A stretch of 64,000 nt of DNA from Salibacterium halotolerans (GCF_900115625.1 NZ_FOXD01000015.1:32627-96626); one strand, 5' to 3'. Counted from the stretch's first letter, positions 1 through 8,869 are shown. Made by a program: numbers and translations. Notes: a model not told the origin generated them from the sequence alone.

Positions 1-2
1 GC

Positions 3-221
3 ATTGATAAATTAAAAGGAAACATGGAAGAAATGTACGACCAGGCCTATACGATTGAATTCATGACCCACCCTGCCTATCTGGACAAACCGCTGATTGA
101 AGGTTCTTCCTTTTTATTTCCCCGCACGCAAGAGCTTGCCCTGCTCACCGATGATGCTCTGAAACATCAGCTTAACAACAATGCTAATGTACAGCTGATT
201 ACCTTCCGCGATCTTTCATAA
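3..221 (+). CDS. C-terminal end of a ChbG/YdjC-family carbohydrate deacetylase (partial)
   Basis: The frame is open from the left window edge to a TAA at 219-221, so only the last 72 residues are visible. The stretch EFMTHPAYLD, then GSSF, an arginine and an EL..L segment matches the carboxyl end of the ChbG/YdjC deacetylases, where the HPGY-like histidine belongs to the metal site. These enzymes remove an acetyl group from N-acetylated sugars such as diacetylchitobiose. The family call rests on this short tail. The internal ATG at 24 is not taken as the start because coding-like sequence continues upstream of it. No terminator was recognised directly behind it; a phased repeat array follows. 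Confidence 0.6.
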   Translation: MDKLKGNMEEMYDQAYTIEFMTHPAYLDKPLIEGSSFLFPRTQELALLTDDALKHQLNNNANVQLITFRDLS

Positions 222-257
222 AACGGAGAATGAAAGGGGAAGCACGTTGGAGCTGAA

Positions 258-405
258 TGTCCACAAAATCAGGATAGGACCCATTTTTCAGAATCAAGCA
301 TTATATGGTGTCCAATAAATGTTGGGCGCAGCCATTTTGGTCTTTGTTTCCCCTTAAAGTGTCCCTTAACTGCAGTTTATAGACATTTTGATTCCTGATC
401 TGTCC
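258..405. repeat. Phased TGTCC word array (locus A)
   Basis: TGTCC occurs at 258, 309, 360 and 401, so spacings are 51, 51 and 41 bp. Each of the first three copies carries a partner of the form AGMCATTTT (AGCCATTTT, AGACATTTT, ACCCATTTT) 21 bp downstream. The same unit, with the same 51/41 spacing, recurs near 25.15 kb. The array fills the gap between the ChbG-like gene and the argS terminator. No ORF explains it. Confidence 0.6.
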
Positions 406-415
406 TCTTTCGATG

Positions 416-451
416 GAAAAAGACCTGCCCGGTCAGCCGGGCAGGTCTTTT
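416..451 (-). terminator. Rho-independent terminator of ywiB-argS
   Basis: A perfect 12-bp stem, AGACCTGCCCGG / CCGGGCAGGTCT, encloses the loop TCAG. It is flanked by A-run and T-run, so on the minus strand it ends in TTTT just past the argS stop codon. It could also stop plus-strand transcription. Confidence 0.9.
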
Positions 452-463
452 AGTACGTCATGA

Positions 464-2134
464 TTACATTCTTTCAGGCGCGTCCACACCAATCAGCGCC
501 ATGGCGTTCTGCAACGTGATCTGTGCCGCCTTCACAAGCTTCAGCCGGGCCTTGGTTTTGGCAGCATCGTCACCATCCACCACACGCTCCGCATTATAGA
601 AGCTGTGGAAGGCGGCGGCGAGCTCATGGGCGTAATTGGTCATCCGGTGCGGCGCGTATTTATCCGCGGCCACCGCGACCGTTTCCGGAAATTCACCGAT
701 TTTTTTAAGCAGGGCGTACTCTTTCTCCGAAGCAATCGGTGTAAGATCGGCTTCCGGGTCATACGCGTACCCTTTTTCCTCCGCCTGCCTGAAAATACTG
801 CACAGACGCGCGTGCGCATACTGGACGTAGTAGACCGGATTTTCATTGGATTCGGACTTGGCGAGTGTCAAATCAAAATCCATGTGGGTGTCGGAACTTC
901 TCATCGCAAAAAAGTAACGTGTGGCATCGATGCCGACTTCTTCCATTAAATCTTTCAGCGTCACGGCTTTGCCTGTCCGCTTGCTCATTTTCACGCGTTC
1001 ACCGTTCTCATACAGATTCACCATCTGAATAATACGGGTATCGAGCTGCTCCTTGTCATAACCGAGCGCCTGCACCGCTGCTTCCATTCTTGGAATATAG
1101 CCATGATGGTCCGCACCCCAGACATTGATGACTTTTTCAAATCCGCGCTCAAACTTGTTCTGATGATACGCAATATCGGGCAGGAGATACGTATAGGTGT
1201 TGTCATTTTTGACGAGCACTCTGTCTTTGTCGTCACCGTAGTTGGAGGATTTAAACCAGACGGCGTTGTCCGCTTCATACACTTCGCCGCGCTCCTCAAG
1301 CAGTTGCAGTGCCTCTTCGACTTTGCCGGTTTCATACAGCGACGTTTCAGAATACCATACGTCAAACTCCACCCGGTAATCCAGCAGGTCCTGTTTCAGT
1401 TTCTCCATTTCCCGTTTTAACCCGTATTCCCGGAAAAAGGCAAGCCGCTCTTCGCGTGCTGTCTCGACAAAAGCCTCTCCGTGCTCTGCGGCCAGTTCTT
1501 CGCCGAACTGCTTAATGTCCGTACCGCGGTAGCCGTCTTCGGGCATCGTCGTTTCTTTCCCGAGGGCCTCGAGATAGCGCGCTTCCACCGAGTAGGCGAG
1601 GTTATTGATCTGATTGCCGGCGTCGTTGATGTAGTATTCCCGCGTGACATCAAATCCGGCCGTTTTCAGAATATTGCTGAGTGCATCTCCGACAGCGGCG
1701 CCGCGAGCATGTCCAAGGTGCAGATCCCCCGTTGGATTGGCGGAAACGAATTCCACCTGGACTTTCTTTCCCTTTCCGAGATTGGTCTCTCCGTAGGTGC
1801 TTCCAGCAGAAAGGACAGCTGGAATCACCTGGCGCAGATAGCGTTGATCGAGGAAGAAGTTGATAAAACCGGGACCGGCAATTTCCATTTTCTCAACAGA
1901 TGCTTTCGATGTATCGATCGCGTTTGTAATATCTTCTGCAATCAGGCGTGGTGCTTTTTTTGCTGTTTTGGCCAGCTGCATCGCAAGGTTCGTGGCAAAG
2001 TCGCCGTGTTCTTTATCCTTTGGTGTCTCCATCACCACTTCCGGCAGTTCGTCTTTGGACACGAGCCCTGCTTTCACAGCGGCATCGGCGGTTTCCTGTT
2101 TCAATTGTTCCTTGATCTGTTCGACGACGTTCAT
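464..2134 (-). CDS. argS: Arginyl-tRNA synthetase
   Basis: This 556-residue class I synthetase charges tRNA-Arg with arginine in the cytoplasm. The N-terminal additional domain covers about residues 1-110. The HIGH-type signature HLGH lies at 139-142 within [15 protein letters not shown], and the second ATP-binding signature KMSKRTG lies near residue 380. A DALR-type anticodon-binding domain forms the carboxyl end. The length is normal for a Bacillus ArgRS. The ATG at 2134 has a GAGGAGG ribosome site inside the end of ywiB, and only 5 nt separate the two genes. They are therefore probably one transcript, the same ywiB-argS order as in B. subtilis. No T-box leader was seen. Confidence 0.97.
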   Translation of the reverse strand: MNVVEQIKEQLKQETADAAVKAGLVSKDELPEVVMETPKDKEHGDFATNLAMQLAKTAKKAPRLIAEDITNAIDTSKASVEKMEIAGPGFINFFLDQRYLRQVIPAVLSAGSTYGETNLGKGKKVQVEFVSANPTGDLHLGHARGAAVGDALSNILKTAGFDVTREYYINDAGNQINNLAYSVEARYLEALGKETTMPEDGYRGTDIKQFGEELAAEHGEAFVETAREERLAFFREYGLKREMEKLKQDLLDYRVEFDVWYSETSLYETGKVEEALQLLEERGEVYEADNAVWFKSSNYGDDKDRVLVKNDNTYTYLLPDIAYHQNKFERGFEKVINVWGADHHGYIPRMEAAVQALGYDKEQLDTRIIQMVNLYENGERVKMSKRTGKAVTLKDLMEEVGIDATRYFFAMRSSDTHMDFDLTLAKSESNENPVYYVQYAHARLCSIFRQAEEKGYAYDPEADLTPIASEKEYALLKKIGEFPETVAVAADKYAPHRMTNYAHELAAAFHSFYNAERVVDGDDAAKTKARLKLVKAAQITLQNAMALIGVDAPERM

Positions 2135-2139
2135 AACCG

Positions 2140-2577
2140 TTACGTATCCTCCTCAATCGATATAGTGACATCATACCGTCCGGCCGATGCCCCCTGCAGG
2201 GTCAGGTCATAGCCGAACTGGATGCGGCCGGTGCTTCCGCTGTCTGCCCACATGACAGCGACCTGATGGGTGTCGGCCTCGGTCGTGAAGGTGCCAAATG
2301 GCGTTTCATAGCTTCCTTCCGTTTGTTCTCCGCTTACGTAGCGCTGACGCATGGATACCGAGCCGGATCGCAGGACCGTGATTTCCCGTCCTCCCACCTT
2401 TAAGACAGTAGACACTTCCCCGATATCGTCCAGGTTTTCCGTAAACGACACAAAAGTGTAATTCTGCTTTTGGTATATTTCACCTTTCGCCTGCAGGTTC
2501 ACCTGCTCTTTTTCCCCCTGCTGCCTGATGTTGGTGGTCATTTTAACATCCACCGGCGTCTTCAGCGCATCTGTCAT
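2140..2577 (-). CDS. ywiB: DUF1934 family protein (YwiB-like beta-barrel)
   Basis: A 145-residue protein without signal peptide or membrane segment. Its content (repeated amphipathic strands, [18 protein letters not shown] ending) fits the DUF1934/YwiB family, small lipocalin-like beta-barrels of unknown function. In B. subtilis ywiB also lies directly upstream of argS, and the 5-nt gap here implies cotranscription. The ATG at 2577 has AAGGGGAG about 7 nt upstream, and a good SigA-type promoter lies 65 bp before it. The family name is secure, but the function is unknown. Confidence 0.85.
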   Translation of the reverse strand: MTDALKTPVDVKMTTNIRQQGEKEQVNLQAKGEIYQKQNYTFVSFTENLDDIGEVSTVLKVGGREITVLRSGSVSMRQRYVSGEQTEGSYETPFGTFTTEADTHQVAVMWADSGSTGRIQFGYDLTLQGASAGRYDVTISIEEDT

Positions 2578-2638
2578 TTTACCGCTCCCCTTCTATAATC
2601 GTGGATTTTTCCGGGTCCCTGCGTTTCTCCGTATACAA

Positions 2639-2667
2639 AGTGTAGCGATTCCTTTTTTCACATGCAA
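2639..2667 (-). promoter_or_regulatory. SigA-type promoter of ywiB-argS
   Basis: Read on the minus strand it is TTGCAT, a 17-bp spacer, then TACACT, about 60 bp upstream of the ywiB start. Spacing and hexamers fit a housekeeping promoter. This is a sequence reading only. Confidence 0.55.
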
Positions 2668-3041
2668 GATAAAGACAGGCCTCCCCTGCCATATTATGTA
2701 CGGGTGCGCATGATTATGACTTTTCTTTACGGAAAAATAGATGGATGAAGACACCTGCCGGGCTGACTTCCTTCTATTATACATGAATCACAGTATTTCT
2801 GAATCACTTTTTCTGTATTCCGGCACGTGCCGCTGGATTTGATTACACTGCGGGTCACTTTGTACTCCATTTCTTGAAAAGTAACCCTTAGACCGGGGCT
2901 GGGCGTCACAATTACTGTGAATCGTTGAAAAAGCGGCGCTTAGAAAATTTCCAACCCCCACAATCCGTAAAAATTTTGTGATTGTGCATCTTAGAACGAG
3001 AAAAGCTGCCCCGTTTATTGGAACAGCTCCCTCTTCTGGAT
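2668..3041. other. Intergenic stretch without a recognisable gene
   Basis: Between the ywiB promoter and the end of the cyclodeaminase gene only short, low-quality ORFs exist, with no ribosome sites and no family resemblance. No clean terminator for the gene ending at 3042 was found here. Nothing else is supported. Confidence 0.5.
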
Positions 3042-4025
3042 CTATCCTTCAAATGTTGTTCCTTTTCCGGCATCGAGCAGGCTTTGATAAGCATGTACCG
3101 CAATCGCGGTGTCCTGGACGCCGGTGCCGGTCAAGTCACAGAACGTCACCTCGGCATCGGACGTGCGGCCGGACGCTCGGCCGAGAGACAGAGCCCCCAG
3201 TTCCCTGATGTCGCTGCTTTCCTTAATGGTCCCTGCTTCCAGCGCGTGATGATGTTCGCCAAGTTTAAACACCTGGGCTTTGGAATCACACGCGAGCACA
3301 TCCACCGCCTGGAGGACACCCGGAGCAACCTCGTTCTTTTCTTCAGCATCGGATCCCATTGCCGTGATATGCAGACCGGGGTGGAGCCATTCTTTTTGAA
3401 TGATTGGTTGTTTGGCGGGTGTTGTTGTTATAACTACATCACTGTTTCGTACCACCTCTTCCGGACTGCCGGCGGCTTTCACCGGGACCCCGAGCTCATG
3501 CTCCATCTCGCTGATATACTGCTGCACACGCTCCGGCTTCCGTCCGTACACGAGAACCTGATCCAGCTTCCGCACGAGCTGCAGGGCCCGGATTTGGTAC
3601 CGGGCCTGGGTTCCGGTGCCGATCACACCAGCTGTTATCACCGACGCCGGAGCGAGGTGATCCGCTGCGACGCCCCCGGCAGCCGCTGTGCGGACATCCG
3701 TCAAATAGCCGTTGTCCTGGAGAAGCGCTTCGGTAAACCCTGTCTGTGTACTCAGCAGAAGCATCATGCCGCTGAGGCTGGGCAGTCCCTTATCCGCATT
3801 GTTGAAAAAACCGGACGACATTTTCAGAGCAAACAAGTCTTTGCCTTTCACGTAGGCTGTTTTCACGTCCACTTCCCCGTTATTTTCGGGAATATCGACA
3901 CGCAGCACCGGAGGCATCGTCACCTCCCCCTGCTCCAGCTTCTGAAAGCCTTCTTCCACCAATTCCAGGGCGGTCTTGTTCACATGTACAACCTGACGAA
4001 GTTCTTTTTCAGAAAAGATATACAT
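3042..4025 (-). CDS. eutC: Ornithine cyclodeaminase/mu-crystallin family protein, EutC-like
   Basis: This 327-residue cytoplasmic NAD-fold protein belongs to the ornithine cyclodeaminase/mu-crystallin family. Residues 70-130 (VDVKTAYV, SGFFNN, GLPSLSG, LLQDNGYLTDVRTAAAGG) and AMGSDAEEKNE near 240 follow the EutC pattern known from (hydroxy)ectoine utilisation clusters more closely than generic ornithine cyclodeaminases. The dinucleotide-binding loop is GTGTQAR near 135. LTGTGVQDTA near 305 is also typical. The ATG has AGAAGGGAG upstream. In known systems EutC is encoded next to EutB. Here the EutB-like gene is about 59 kb away at the other end of the window. An alanine dehydrogenase or other amino-acid role cannot be excluded. 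Confidence 0.7.
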   Translation of the reverse strand: MYIFSEKELRQVVHVNKTALELVEEGFQKLEQGEVTMPPVLRVDIPENNGEVDVKTAYVKGKDLFALKMSSGFFNNADKGLPSLSGMMLLLSTQTGFTEALLQDNGYLTDVRTAAAGGVAADHLAPASVITAGVIGTGTQARYQIRALQLVRKLDQVLVYGRKPERVQQYISEMEHELGVPVKAAGSPEEVVRNSDVVITTTPAKQPIIQKEWLHPGLHITAMGSDAEEKNEVAPGVLQAVDVLACDSKAQVFKLGEHHHALEAGTIKESSDIRELGALSLGRASGRTSDAEVTFCDLTGTGVQDTAIAVHAYQSLLDAGKGTTFEG

Positions 4026-4117
4026 CCGTGATCCGCTCCCTTCTTCTTTTATTCATACTATCCCTTTTCTGCGGCGATGATTAAACCTGTTTTCCGCTTT
4101 TGCAGCCATCACCGTAT

Positions 4118-4222
4118 CCGCTCGTTTTCGCTGCGGTTTCGCTTGTTTTCGACACAATGTCGCTCGTTTTCGACAAAACTTCGCCTGCAACCGACAATAT
4201 TTCGCTCGAATCAGGCGGTGTT
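4118..4222. repeat. Five-copy 21-bp phased word array (TCGCTCGTTTTCGAC)
   Basis: Copies begin at 4118, 4139, 4160, 4181 and 4202, exactly 21 bp apart, with consensus TCGCTCGTTTTCGACAAAAT. Copies diverge from one another. The array lies between the divergent eutC-like and aldo/keto reductase genes. A 68-codon minus-strand ORF over it (4053-4259) is only the translation of the repeat. Confidence 0.75.
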
Positions 4223-4302
4223 TCATCTTTGTAGATGCTGGAAGAAAAATCATGTACAATAGCGGAAGCGCTTTATATTATATGAAACAAGGTGGTGCAT
4301 GG

Positions 4303-5289
4303 ATGATGAAATACCGTCAGCTTGGAAATACGGACCTGAACGTTAGTGAAATCAGTTTCGGCACCTGGGCCATAGGCGGTGCCTGGGGTTCAACCAATGA
4401 CACGGAAGCCTTAAAAGGACTGGAACGGGCCATGGAAGCCGGCGTGAATTTTTTCGACACCGCGGATGTGTACGGAGACGGCCGCAGCGAAGAACTTCTA
4501 GCCAAAGCAACGAAGGGGCGCGAAGATGAGATTCATATCGCGAGCAAATTCTGCCGTGCCGGGGACATCGATGAGCCTGACACCTACTCCGAAAAAAACG
4601 TGCGGGCCTGGCTCGAAAACAGTCTGCGCCGTCTTGGCCGGGAGCGGCTTGATCTCTATCAGATCCACTGCCCGCCCAAACATATTCTCGAAGACGGTCG
4701 TGTATTTGACGTGCTTGATAAGCTGCAGCAGGAAGGGAAAATCCGCTATTACGGTGTCAGCGTGGAGACGGTGGAGGAAGGTCTGATCTGCCTGGATCAG
4801 CCGAACGTTCGGGCCTTGCAGGTCATCTTTAATATCTTCCGCCAGAAACCTTTGGAAGAACTTCTTCCGAAAGCCAAACAGCAGGGCGTCGGCATTCTGA
4901 CCAGGGTTCCACTTGCAAGCGGCCTCTTGACCGGCAAATTCACGGCCGGGAGCACGTTTGCTGAAGACGACCACCGGAACTTCAACCGGGAAGGGAAAGC
5001 TTTCAATGTAGGGGAAACGTTTGCCGGCCTTCCTTTTGAAAAAGGGGTGGAACTCAGCCGATCCCTTGAGTGGATTGCAAAAGGACGCGGATCCATGACA
5101 AGAGGAGCGCTAAAATGGATTCTTGAGCACGACGAAGTAACGTGCGTGATTCCAGGCTTTAAATCGATGGAACAGGTGGAGGACAACCTGCAGGCTGAAG
5201 AAAGTGCTTCTTATACTGAAGAAGAAATGCAGAAGCTCCGCAGGATATATGAAGAGGATGTGCTGCCCTATATCCAGGGGGCCTATTAA
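4303..5289 (+). CDS. Aldo/keto reductase
   Basis: A 328-residue NADPH-dependent oxidoreductase of the aldo/keto reductase (TIM-barrel) superfamily, acting in the cytoplasm on an aldehyde, ketone or sugar substrate that cannot be named. The catalytic Asp and Tyr sit in FFDTADVYGDG near residue 53, the Lys in ASKFC near 80, and the His in QIHCPP near 122. The carboxyl end GFKSMEQVEDNL is the usual cofactor phosphate-binding region. An upstream-extended ORF exists, but AAGGTGG lies 7 nt before the ATG at 4303, where the family homology begins. The gene is monocistronic and followed by a strong terminator. Confidence 0.85.
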   Translation: MMKYRQLGNTDLNVSEISFGTWAIGGAWGSTNDTEALKGLERAMEAGVNFFDTADVYGDGRSEELLAKATKGREDEIHIASKFCRAGDIDEPDTYSEKNVRAWLENSLRRLGRERLDLYQIHCPPKHILEDGRVFDVLDKLQQEGKIRYYGVSVETVEEGLICLDQPNVRALQVIFNIFRQKPLEELLPKAKQQGVGILTRVPLASGLLTGKFTAGSTFAEDDHRNFNREGKAFNVGETFAGLPFEKGVELSRSLEWIAKGRGSMTRGALKWILEHDEVTCVIPGFKSMEQVEDNLQAEESASYTEEEMQKLRRIYEEDVLPYIQGAY

Positions 5290-5304
5290 AAATAGACGGT
5301 CATA

Positions 5305-5339
5305 CAAAATCTGCCCGGTTCGTTCCGGAGCAGATTTTG
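5305..5339. terminator. Bidirectional terminator between aldo/keto reductase and sortase genes
   Basis: Stem CAAAATCTGC-CCGG / CCGG-GCAGATTTTG with one bulge and a TTCGTT loop. A-tracts and T-tracts are on both sides, so it can serve both convergent genes. Confidence 0.8.
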
Positions 5340-5340
5340 C

Positions 5341-5979
5341 TTATTCATTTAATTTTCCCTGGACGATCAAACGATTCACCGGGTTTTTCATCGGAGAGCA
5401 GGTTATCAGCGTAATGACTTTTTTTCCATTCGTATCCTGCCGCAGCACGGAGGTGTCGGAAGGGTCCACGACCTTGGTCTGAAATACGGTGTAGAAATAG
5501 GTTCCGCTTTTCGTCTCTACTTCTATCGCGTCTCCTTTCTCCACTTCATTCAAACGGTTAAACATGCGGCCGTATGTGTGGCTGCGGTGGGCGGCCACCG
5601 CGCTGTTTCCTTTTGCTCCCAGCGCAGCTGTCCCGGCAAGATGGCCGGCAGCTACCTCAAGGGCAGCCGCGGAGGCATCCTCTGCTACCGGTAGCTCCGC
5701 TTCAATGGCAGGAATCCGGAGCACACCAACAGTCTCTGTTTTTCCTTCCGGACTTTCCGGGGGAGGAGGTTCGGGTGCCTCTTCCGTCTCTTCCTGCTCA
5801 AAAATATGTTCCAATTCTTCGTAATCCCGTCCTGCTCTGGTGTTCACCTGTGATGCTTCAGCAGTCTCCCACTGTTCCAGCAGTTCCGCCTGCCGGGAAT
5901 CGGCCATCCATTCGTTCACATGCGGATAAAACAGCAGGAAGATTCCCGCGAGAACAAGAAGAAAGGCGACCGGTTTCAT
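5341..5979 (-). CDS. Class D-like sortase
   Basis: This 212-residue membrane-bound transpeptidase has an N-terminal signal anchor (about residues 4-18), a linker rich in E and P, then the sortase fold. The catalytic His is in AAHRSHTYGR near residue 136, the Cys in the TLITC motif near 193, and the Arg in NRLIVQGK near 203. Sortases cut LPXTG-like signals and join the protein to peptidoglycan precursor. The gene overlaps the upstream LPXTG protein gene by 4 nt (ATGA), so that protein is the evident substrate. Class D is judged from size and motif spacing only. Confidence 0.88.
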   Translation of the reverse strand: MKPVAFLLVLAGIFLLFYPHVNEWMADSRQAELLEQWETAEASQVNTRAGRDYEELEHIFEQEETEEAPEPPPPESPEGKTETVGVLRIPAIEAELPVAEDASAAALEVAAGHLAGTAALGAKGNSAVAAHRSHTYGRMFNRLNEVEKGDAIEVETKSGTYFYTVFQTKVVDPSDTSVLRQDTNGKKVITLITCSPMKNPVNRLIVQGKLNE

Positions 5980-6974
5980 GGTTCTCTTCTCCTTCTAAAC
6001 ACAAACGGCGCGGCAATGGACGATACTCTGCCATATAAATAGATGCCGGCAGCAATACTGACAAGTCCCGCCGCATAAAACAGTAAATTTCCATGCTCAC
6101 CTGTCTGCGGCAGCGTAGGTCCGGGACGGTCACTGCCGCCGGGAACTGTCGTCTCATTATCGCCGGGCTCCTCTGGATCATTTGGTTCATCTGCATTCGG
6201 TACACCCGGTTCTTCAGGTGTTGCGGGACGTTCCGGATTGTCCGGAATGTACGGGGTGTCCGGATTGTCCGGATCTTTCACTGGGTGATCCGGGTCCGCG
6301 GGCTCCCCGGTTTCCGGTTCTTCCGGTGCCCCGTTATCCGGCTCCGAAGGCGTTTCTTGATCGTCAGAATCTCCCGGATTTCCGGTGTCACCCGGATCGC
6401 CGGTATCACGGTCCGGGTTTCCGGACCCACCGTCTGAATCATTGCCGCCATTTCCGTCATCGTCTTCTTCGCTGTTTTCATCATCGTCCGGCGGAGTATT
6501 CACCTGCCGTGCCTTCACTATCACGGACACACCGGTGGAAAGCCCCTGATACTCATTCCCGCTCTCTTCGGGAAAACGGACTTTAAATGTCACCGGCAGA
6601 TCTTCCTCCTTTTCCAGCACCCCCATATCAATCGTTTCGACCCCTTCGAAACTTCCTTCATACTTCTGTTCACCGTCTGCCTGGACAGTTACCTGCAGAT
6701 TTTCAAAGAACATGATTGATTCTTCTTCCCGGTCCTGCTGCTTTTCTTCTTCCCTTTTCAAGGTAAGGACATATTCGATATCATCCTCACTGACATTTTC
6801 CACCGTAATCCCCGTTTCAAAGGAATGACCCGGAGCAAAGGGACCGACGTCTTTCATGAAGCGACTGTCCTCCAGCTCCACCAGTTCCCCGGCAGCCGCT
6901 GTATTGGAAGAGAATAGACATAACAGCGCCGCCCCGGTCAGCAGGGACGACGCTTTTGTCCATATTTTCATCAT
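5976..6974 (-). CDS. LPXTG-anchored surface protein with TasA-type beta-sandwich domain
   Basis: A 332-residue surface protein. It has a signal peptide (residues 1-28), then a domain to about 160 with the pattern ID-G-L and FPEE-GNEYQG seen in SipW-dependent secreted proteins. A long spacer rich in Pro, Asp, Glu and Gly follows to about 280. At the end come LPQTGE, a hydrophobic helix and the basic tail FRRRREP. It should be fixed to the cell wall by the sortase encoded next, with which it shares an ATGA overlap. A TTG at 7001 would overlap the peptidase gene, but the ATG-ATG at 6974 has GGGGGGAT upstream and begins a normal signal peptide, so it is preferred. Confidence 0.85.
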   Translation of the reverse strand: MMKIWTKASSLLTGAALLCLFSSNTAAAGELVELEDSRFMKDVGPFAPGHSFETGITVENVSEDDIEYVLTLKREEEKQQDREEESIMFFENLQVTVQADGEQKYEGSFEGVETIDMGVLEKEEDLPVTFKVRFPEESGNEYQGLSTGVSVIVKARQVNTPPDDDENSEEDDDGNGGNDSDGGSGNPDRDTGDPGDTGNPGDSDDQETPSEPDNGAPEEPETGEPADPDHPVKDPDNPDTPYIPDNPERPATPEEPGVPNADEPNDPEEPGDNETTVPGGSDRPGPTLPQTGEHGNLLFYAAGLVSIAAGIYLYGRVSSIAAPFVFRRRREP

Positions 6975-6997
6975 CTCACGATCCCCCCGTTTTTTAT

Positions 6998-7531
6998 TCA
7001 ACTGTCAAAGCTCCGGGGCTTGTAACGGACATATTTCTTCCGCAGCCCCAAGACTTTGAGAACCGTTTTGTAGTATTTCCCTAAAGCTATAAAACCAAGC
7101 AGCGTGGCACCGGTAATGATCCCGTATCCGCCTGCCATCTGTTCTATCAACCAGCCGGCTGAGGGGATGTGAAAGAGATAAATACCTTTCACCTGCTCCG
7201 GGGGAACCAATGCACCATCTTCCAGTGCATTGGCATCTCCTTTCGTACGGAATCCTTCCTCGGTTATCTGCGTCACACGGTGGGTGACGCTCACCTCATT
7301 TTGTTCATACATAAGAACAGAACCGATCCGGATGGCTCCCGTTTCTTTCATAAATAATAGATCTCCTTTAGAAAACGTCGGTTCCATGCTGCCGGATGCT
7401 GCTTTCACCGGCTGCAGACCGAATATCTTCGGCATATCACCGGGATGCTGGATCGTAAAGAAAACGAGATAGACAGCCAGAACAAACGTGCCGATACTAA
7501 GCAGCGCCAACAGTTTTTTCAGCAGCTTCAT
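6998..7531 (-). CDS. SipW-type (ER-type) signal peptidase I, second copy
   Basis: A 177-residue membrane peptidase of the SipW/ER type, which uses Ser and His rather than Ser and Lys. SGSMEPT near residue 46 holds the serine, THRV near 83 the histidine, and KGDANALED near 97 the acidic residue. One membrane helix precedes and one follows the catalytic domain. It starts inside the stop codon of the acidic protein gene (ATGA overlap), suggesting that protein, the LPXTG protein, or both as substrates. The locus has a second SipW-type gene at 9697-10239. Confidence 0.9.
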   Translation of the reverse strand: MKLLKKLLALLSIGTFVLAVYLVFFTIQHPGDMPKIFGLQPVKAASGSMEPTFSKGDLLFMKETGAIRIGSVLMYEQNEVSVTHRVTQITEEGFRTKGDANALEDGALVPPEQVKGIYLFHIPSAGWLIEQMAGGYGIITGATLLGFIALGKYYKTVLKVLGLRKKYVRYKPRSFDS

Positions 7532-8835
7532 TGGTCCTTATCCTTTTTGTCTGCTTTTTTTCTGTCTTTATCAACTTTGGATGCTTTGTCTTCGTCCGGG
7601 CGGTTTTCCCGCTCCTTGTCTTCCTTTTTATCTTTGTCTTTGCCGTTGTCTTCCTTTTCCTTCTCATCCTTATCATCTTCATCCCTGGAGCTTTTGTCGT
7701 CTTCTACACTTTTTGTTCCTTCATCCGGAGGGTCTTCTTCTCTTGCATTTTGATTTTCCTGGTTGTTATTCTCTTCTTCCTTACTTTCATTTCCATTGTC
7801 ATCCGTTGTTGGTGCCTCTTTATCACCATCACCTCCGGACGGTTCCTGTTTTTCATCGTCTTCCTTTACGCCCTTATTTGGAGATTTACTTTCTTCTCCG
7901 GCAGCGTGGTTCTCTTCCTCACTGCCCTCTTCGGAGCCGGTGGTATCTTCCGCATTTTCTCCGGTATTACCGGAATCACTGTTACCAGCATCCGTGTACC
8001 CACTTTCTCCACCTGTGCTCTCATCGGAGCCGGCCCCTTCGGACTCTTGGGCATTGTCTCCGCTGTTTTCAGCACCATTATTGCCGCTTTCGGCATTTTC
8101 GTTTTCTTCTTCTTTTTCATCCGTGCTGCCCTCTGATCCGGGGTTTTCCGATTCCGAGGTATCTTCCGTATTCTCTCCGCTGCTTTCGGAACCGCTGTTT
8201 TCTTCTGTGCTTTCATCTGAATCTGGTTCCTTCGAGGAGTGTTCTCCGGATTCGTCAGGACTGCTTCCCGATTCCTCCCCGGACTCTTCTGTGTTGTCTT
8301 CCTCACTATTTTTTTGTTCTTCTTCGGTGGTTTCTTCTTCCTTCTTGTTCTCTTTTTCTTCTTTTTTCTTCTCTTCTTCTACTTTTTCTTTAGGAGGCGG
8401 GTTGTGGACTTTCACGCGGATTGTCTCTTCGAACTTTCCATTAAAAGCGGAAATATTAAAATACACCCATTGATTATTGCAATGGACTCCTTCCCGGTGA
8501 TTTGTCACAAACCCGGCTGACGCTGAATCTTTCGCCGGAATAACGAGGCGATCCACTCCGGGCGTAATGCGGTAGTTATTTTTCTTATGTGCTTTCTGTC
8601 CAGCTTCAATCCTTACGTCATCAGCATCTACCTGTGTTTTGTTTCTCACTGTCAGCGTAACAGCGCATCCGTTGACCTTCTCCTTAATGTCCAGACCATC
8701 TGCCGGGACAAACGCCCGGACGGAGCTGGGGGAACTTTTTGTTGCCGTCGAAAAATAGGAATAAGTACTGAATCCATCCAACACGCATGCAATGATAAAC
8801 AGGCTTACCACAAATAGGGATAACCAGCCTTTCAA
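7528..8835 (-). CDS. Large acidic secreted protein with TasA-like N-terminus
   Basis: A 435-residue protein of unrecognised family. A signal peptide ends near YSYFSTATKSS (about residue 33), resembling the SipW cleavage context of TasA and CalY. A compact domain follows (35-140) with two cysteines. The rest is low complexity: about 140-390 is Glu/Ser/Asn/Gly/Asp with almost no hydrophobics, and the last 40 residues alternate Lys, Asp and Glu. This part is expected to be disordered and strongly negative. It begins at a TTG with GGAGGT 8 nt upstream. It is translationally coupled to the second SipW. A matrix or wall-associated role is inferred from context. Confidence 0.8.
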   Translation of the reverse strand: MKGWLSLFVVSLFIIACVLDGFSTYSYFSTATKSSPSSVRAFVPADGLDIKEKVNGCAVTLTVRNKTQVDADDVRIEAGQKAHKKNNYRITPGVDRLVIPAKDSASAGFVTNHREGVHCNNQWVYFNISAFNGKFEETIRVKVHNPPPKEKVEEEKKKEEKENKKEEETTEEEQKNSEEDNTEESGEESGSSPDESGEHSSKEPDSDESTEENSGSESSGENTEDTSESENPGSEGSTDEKEEENENAESGNNGAENSGDNAQESEGAGSDESTGGESGYTDAGNSDSGNTGENAEDTTGSEEGSEEENHAAGEESKSPNKGVKEDDEKQEPSGGDGDKEAPTTDDNGNESKEEENNNQENQNAREEDPPDEGTKSVEDDKSSRDEDDKDEKEKEDNGKDKDKKEDKERENRPDEDKASKVDKDRKKADKKDKDQ

Positions 8836-8869
8836 CGTACAGCACCTCCATTCTTTGATCGCGATAAAG

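Noticed and set aside
1481..2212. 243-codon plus-strand frame opposite argS
   Set aside because: Antisense shadow of argS without ribosome site.
2982..4031. 349-codon plus-strand frame over the eutC-like gene
   Set aside because: Complete antisense overlap with a gene having clear family motifs; the product is unlike any protein family.
4053..4259. 68-codon minus-strand frame reading QAKFCRKRATLCRKQAK
   Set aside because: The apparent peptide repeat is just the 21-bp DNA array read in frame (21 is divisible by 3); no ribosome site.
7488..8473. Long plus-strand open frames opposite the acidic protein gene
   Set aside because: They are antisense images of GAA/GAC/TCC-rich codons, giving Phe/Ser/Leu runs without family resemblance or ribosome sites.
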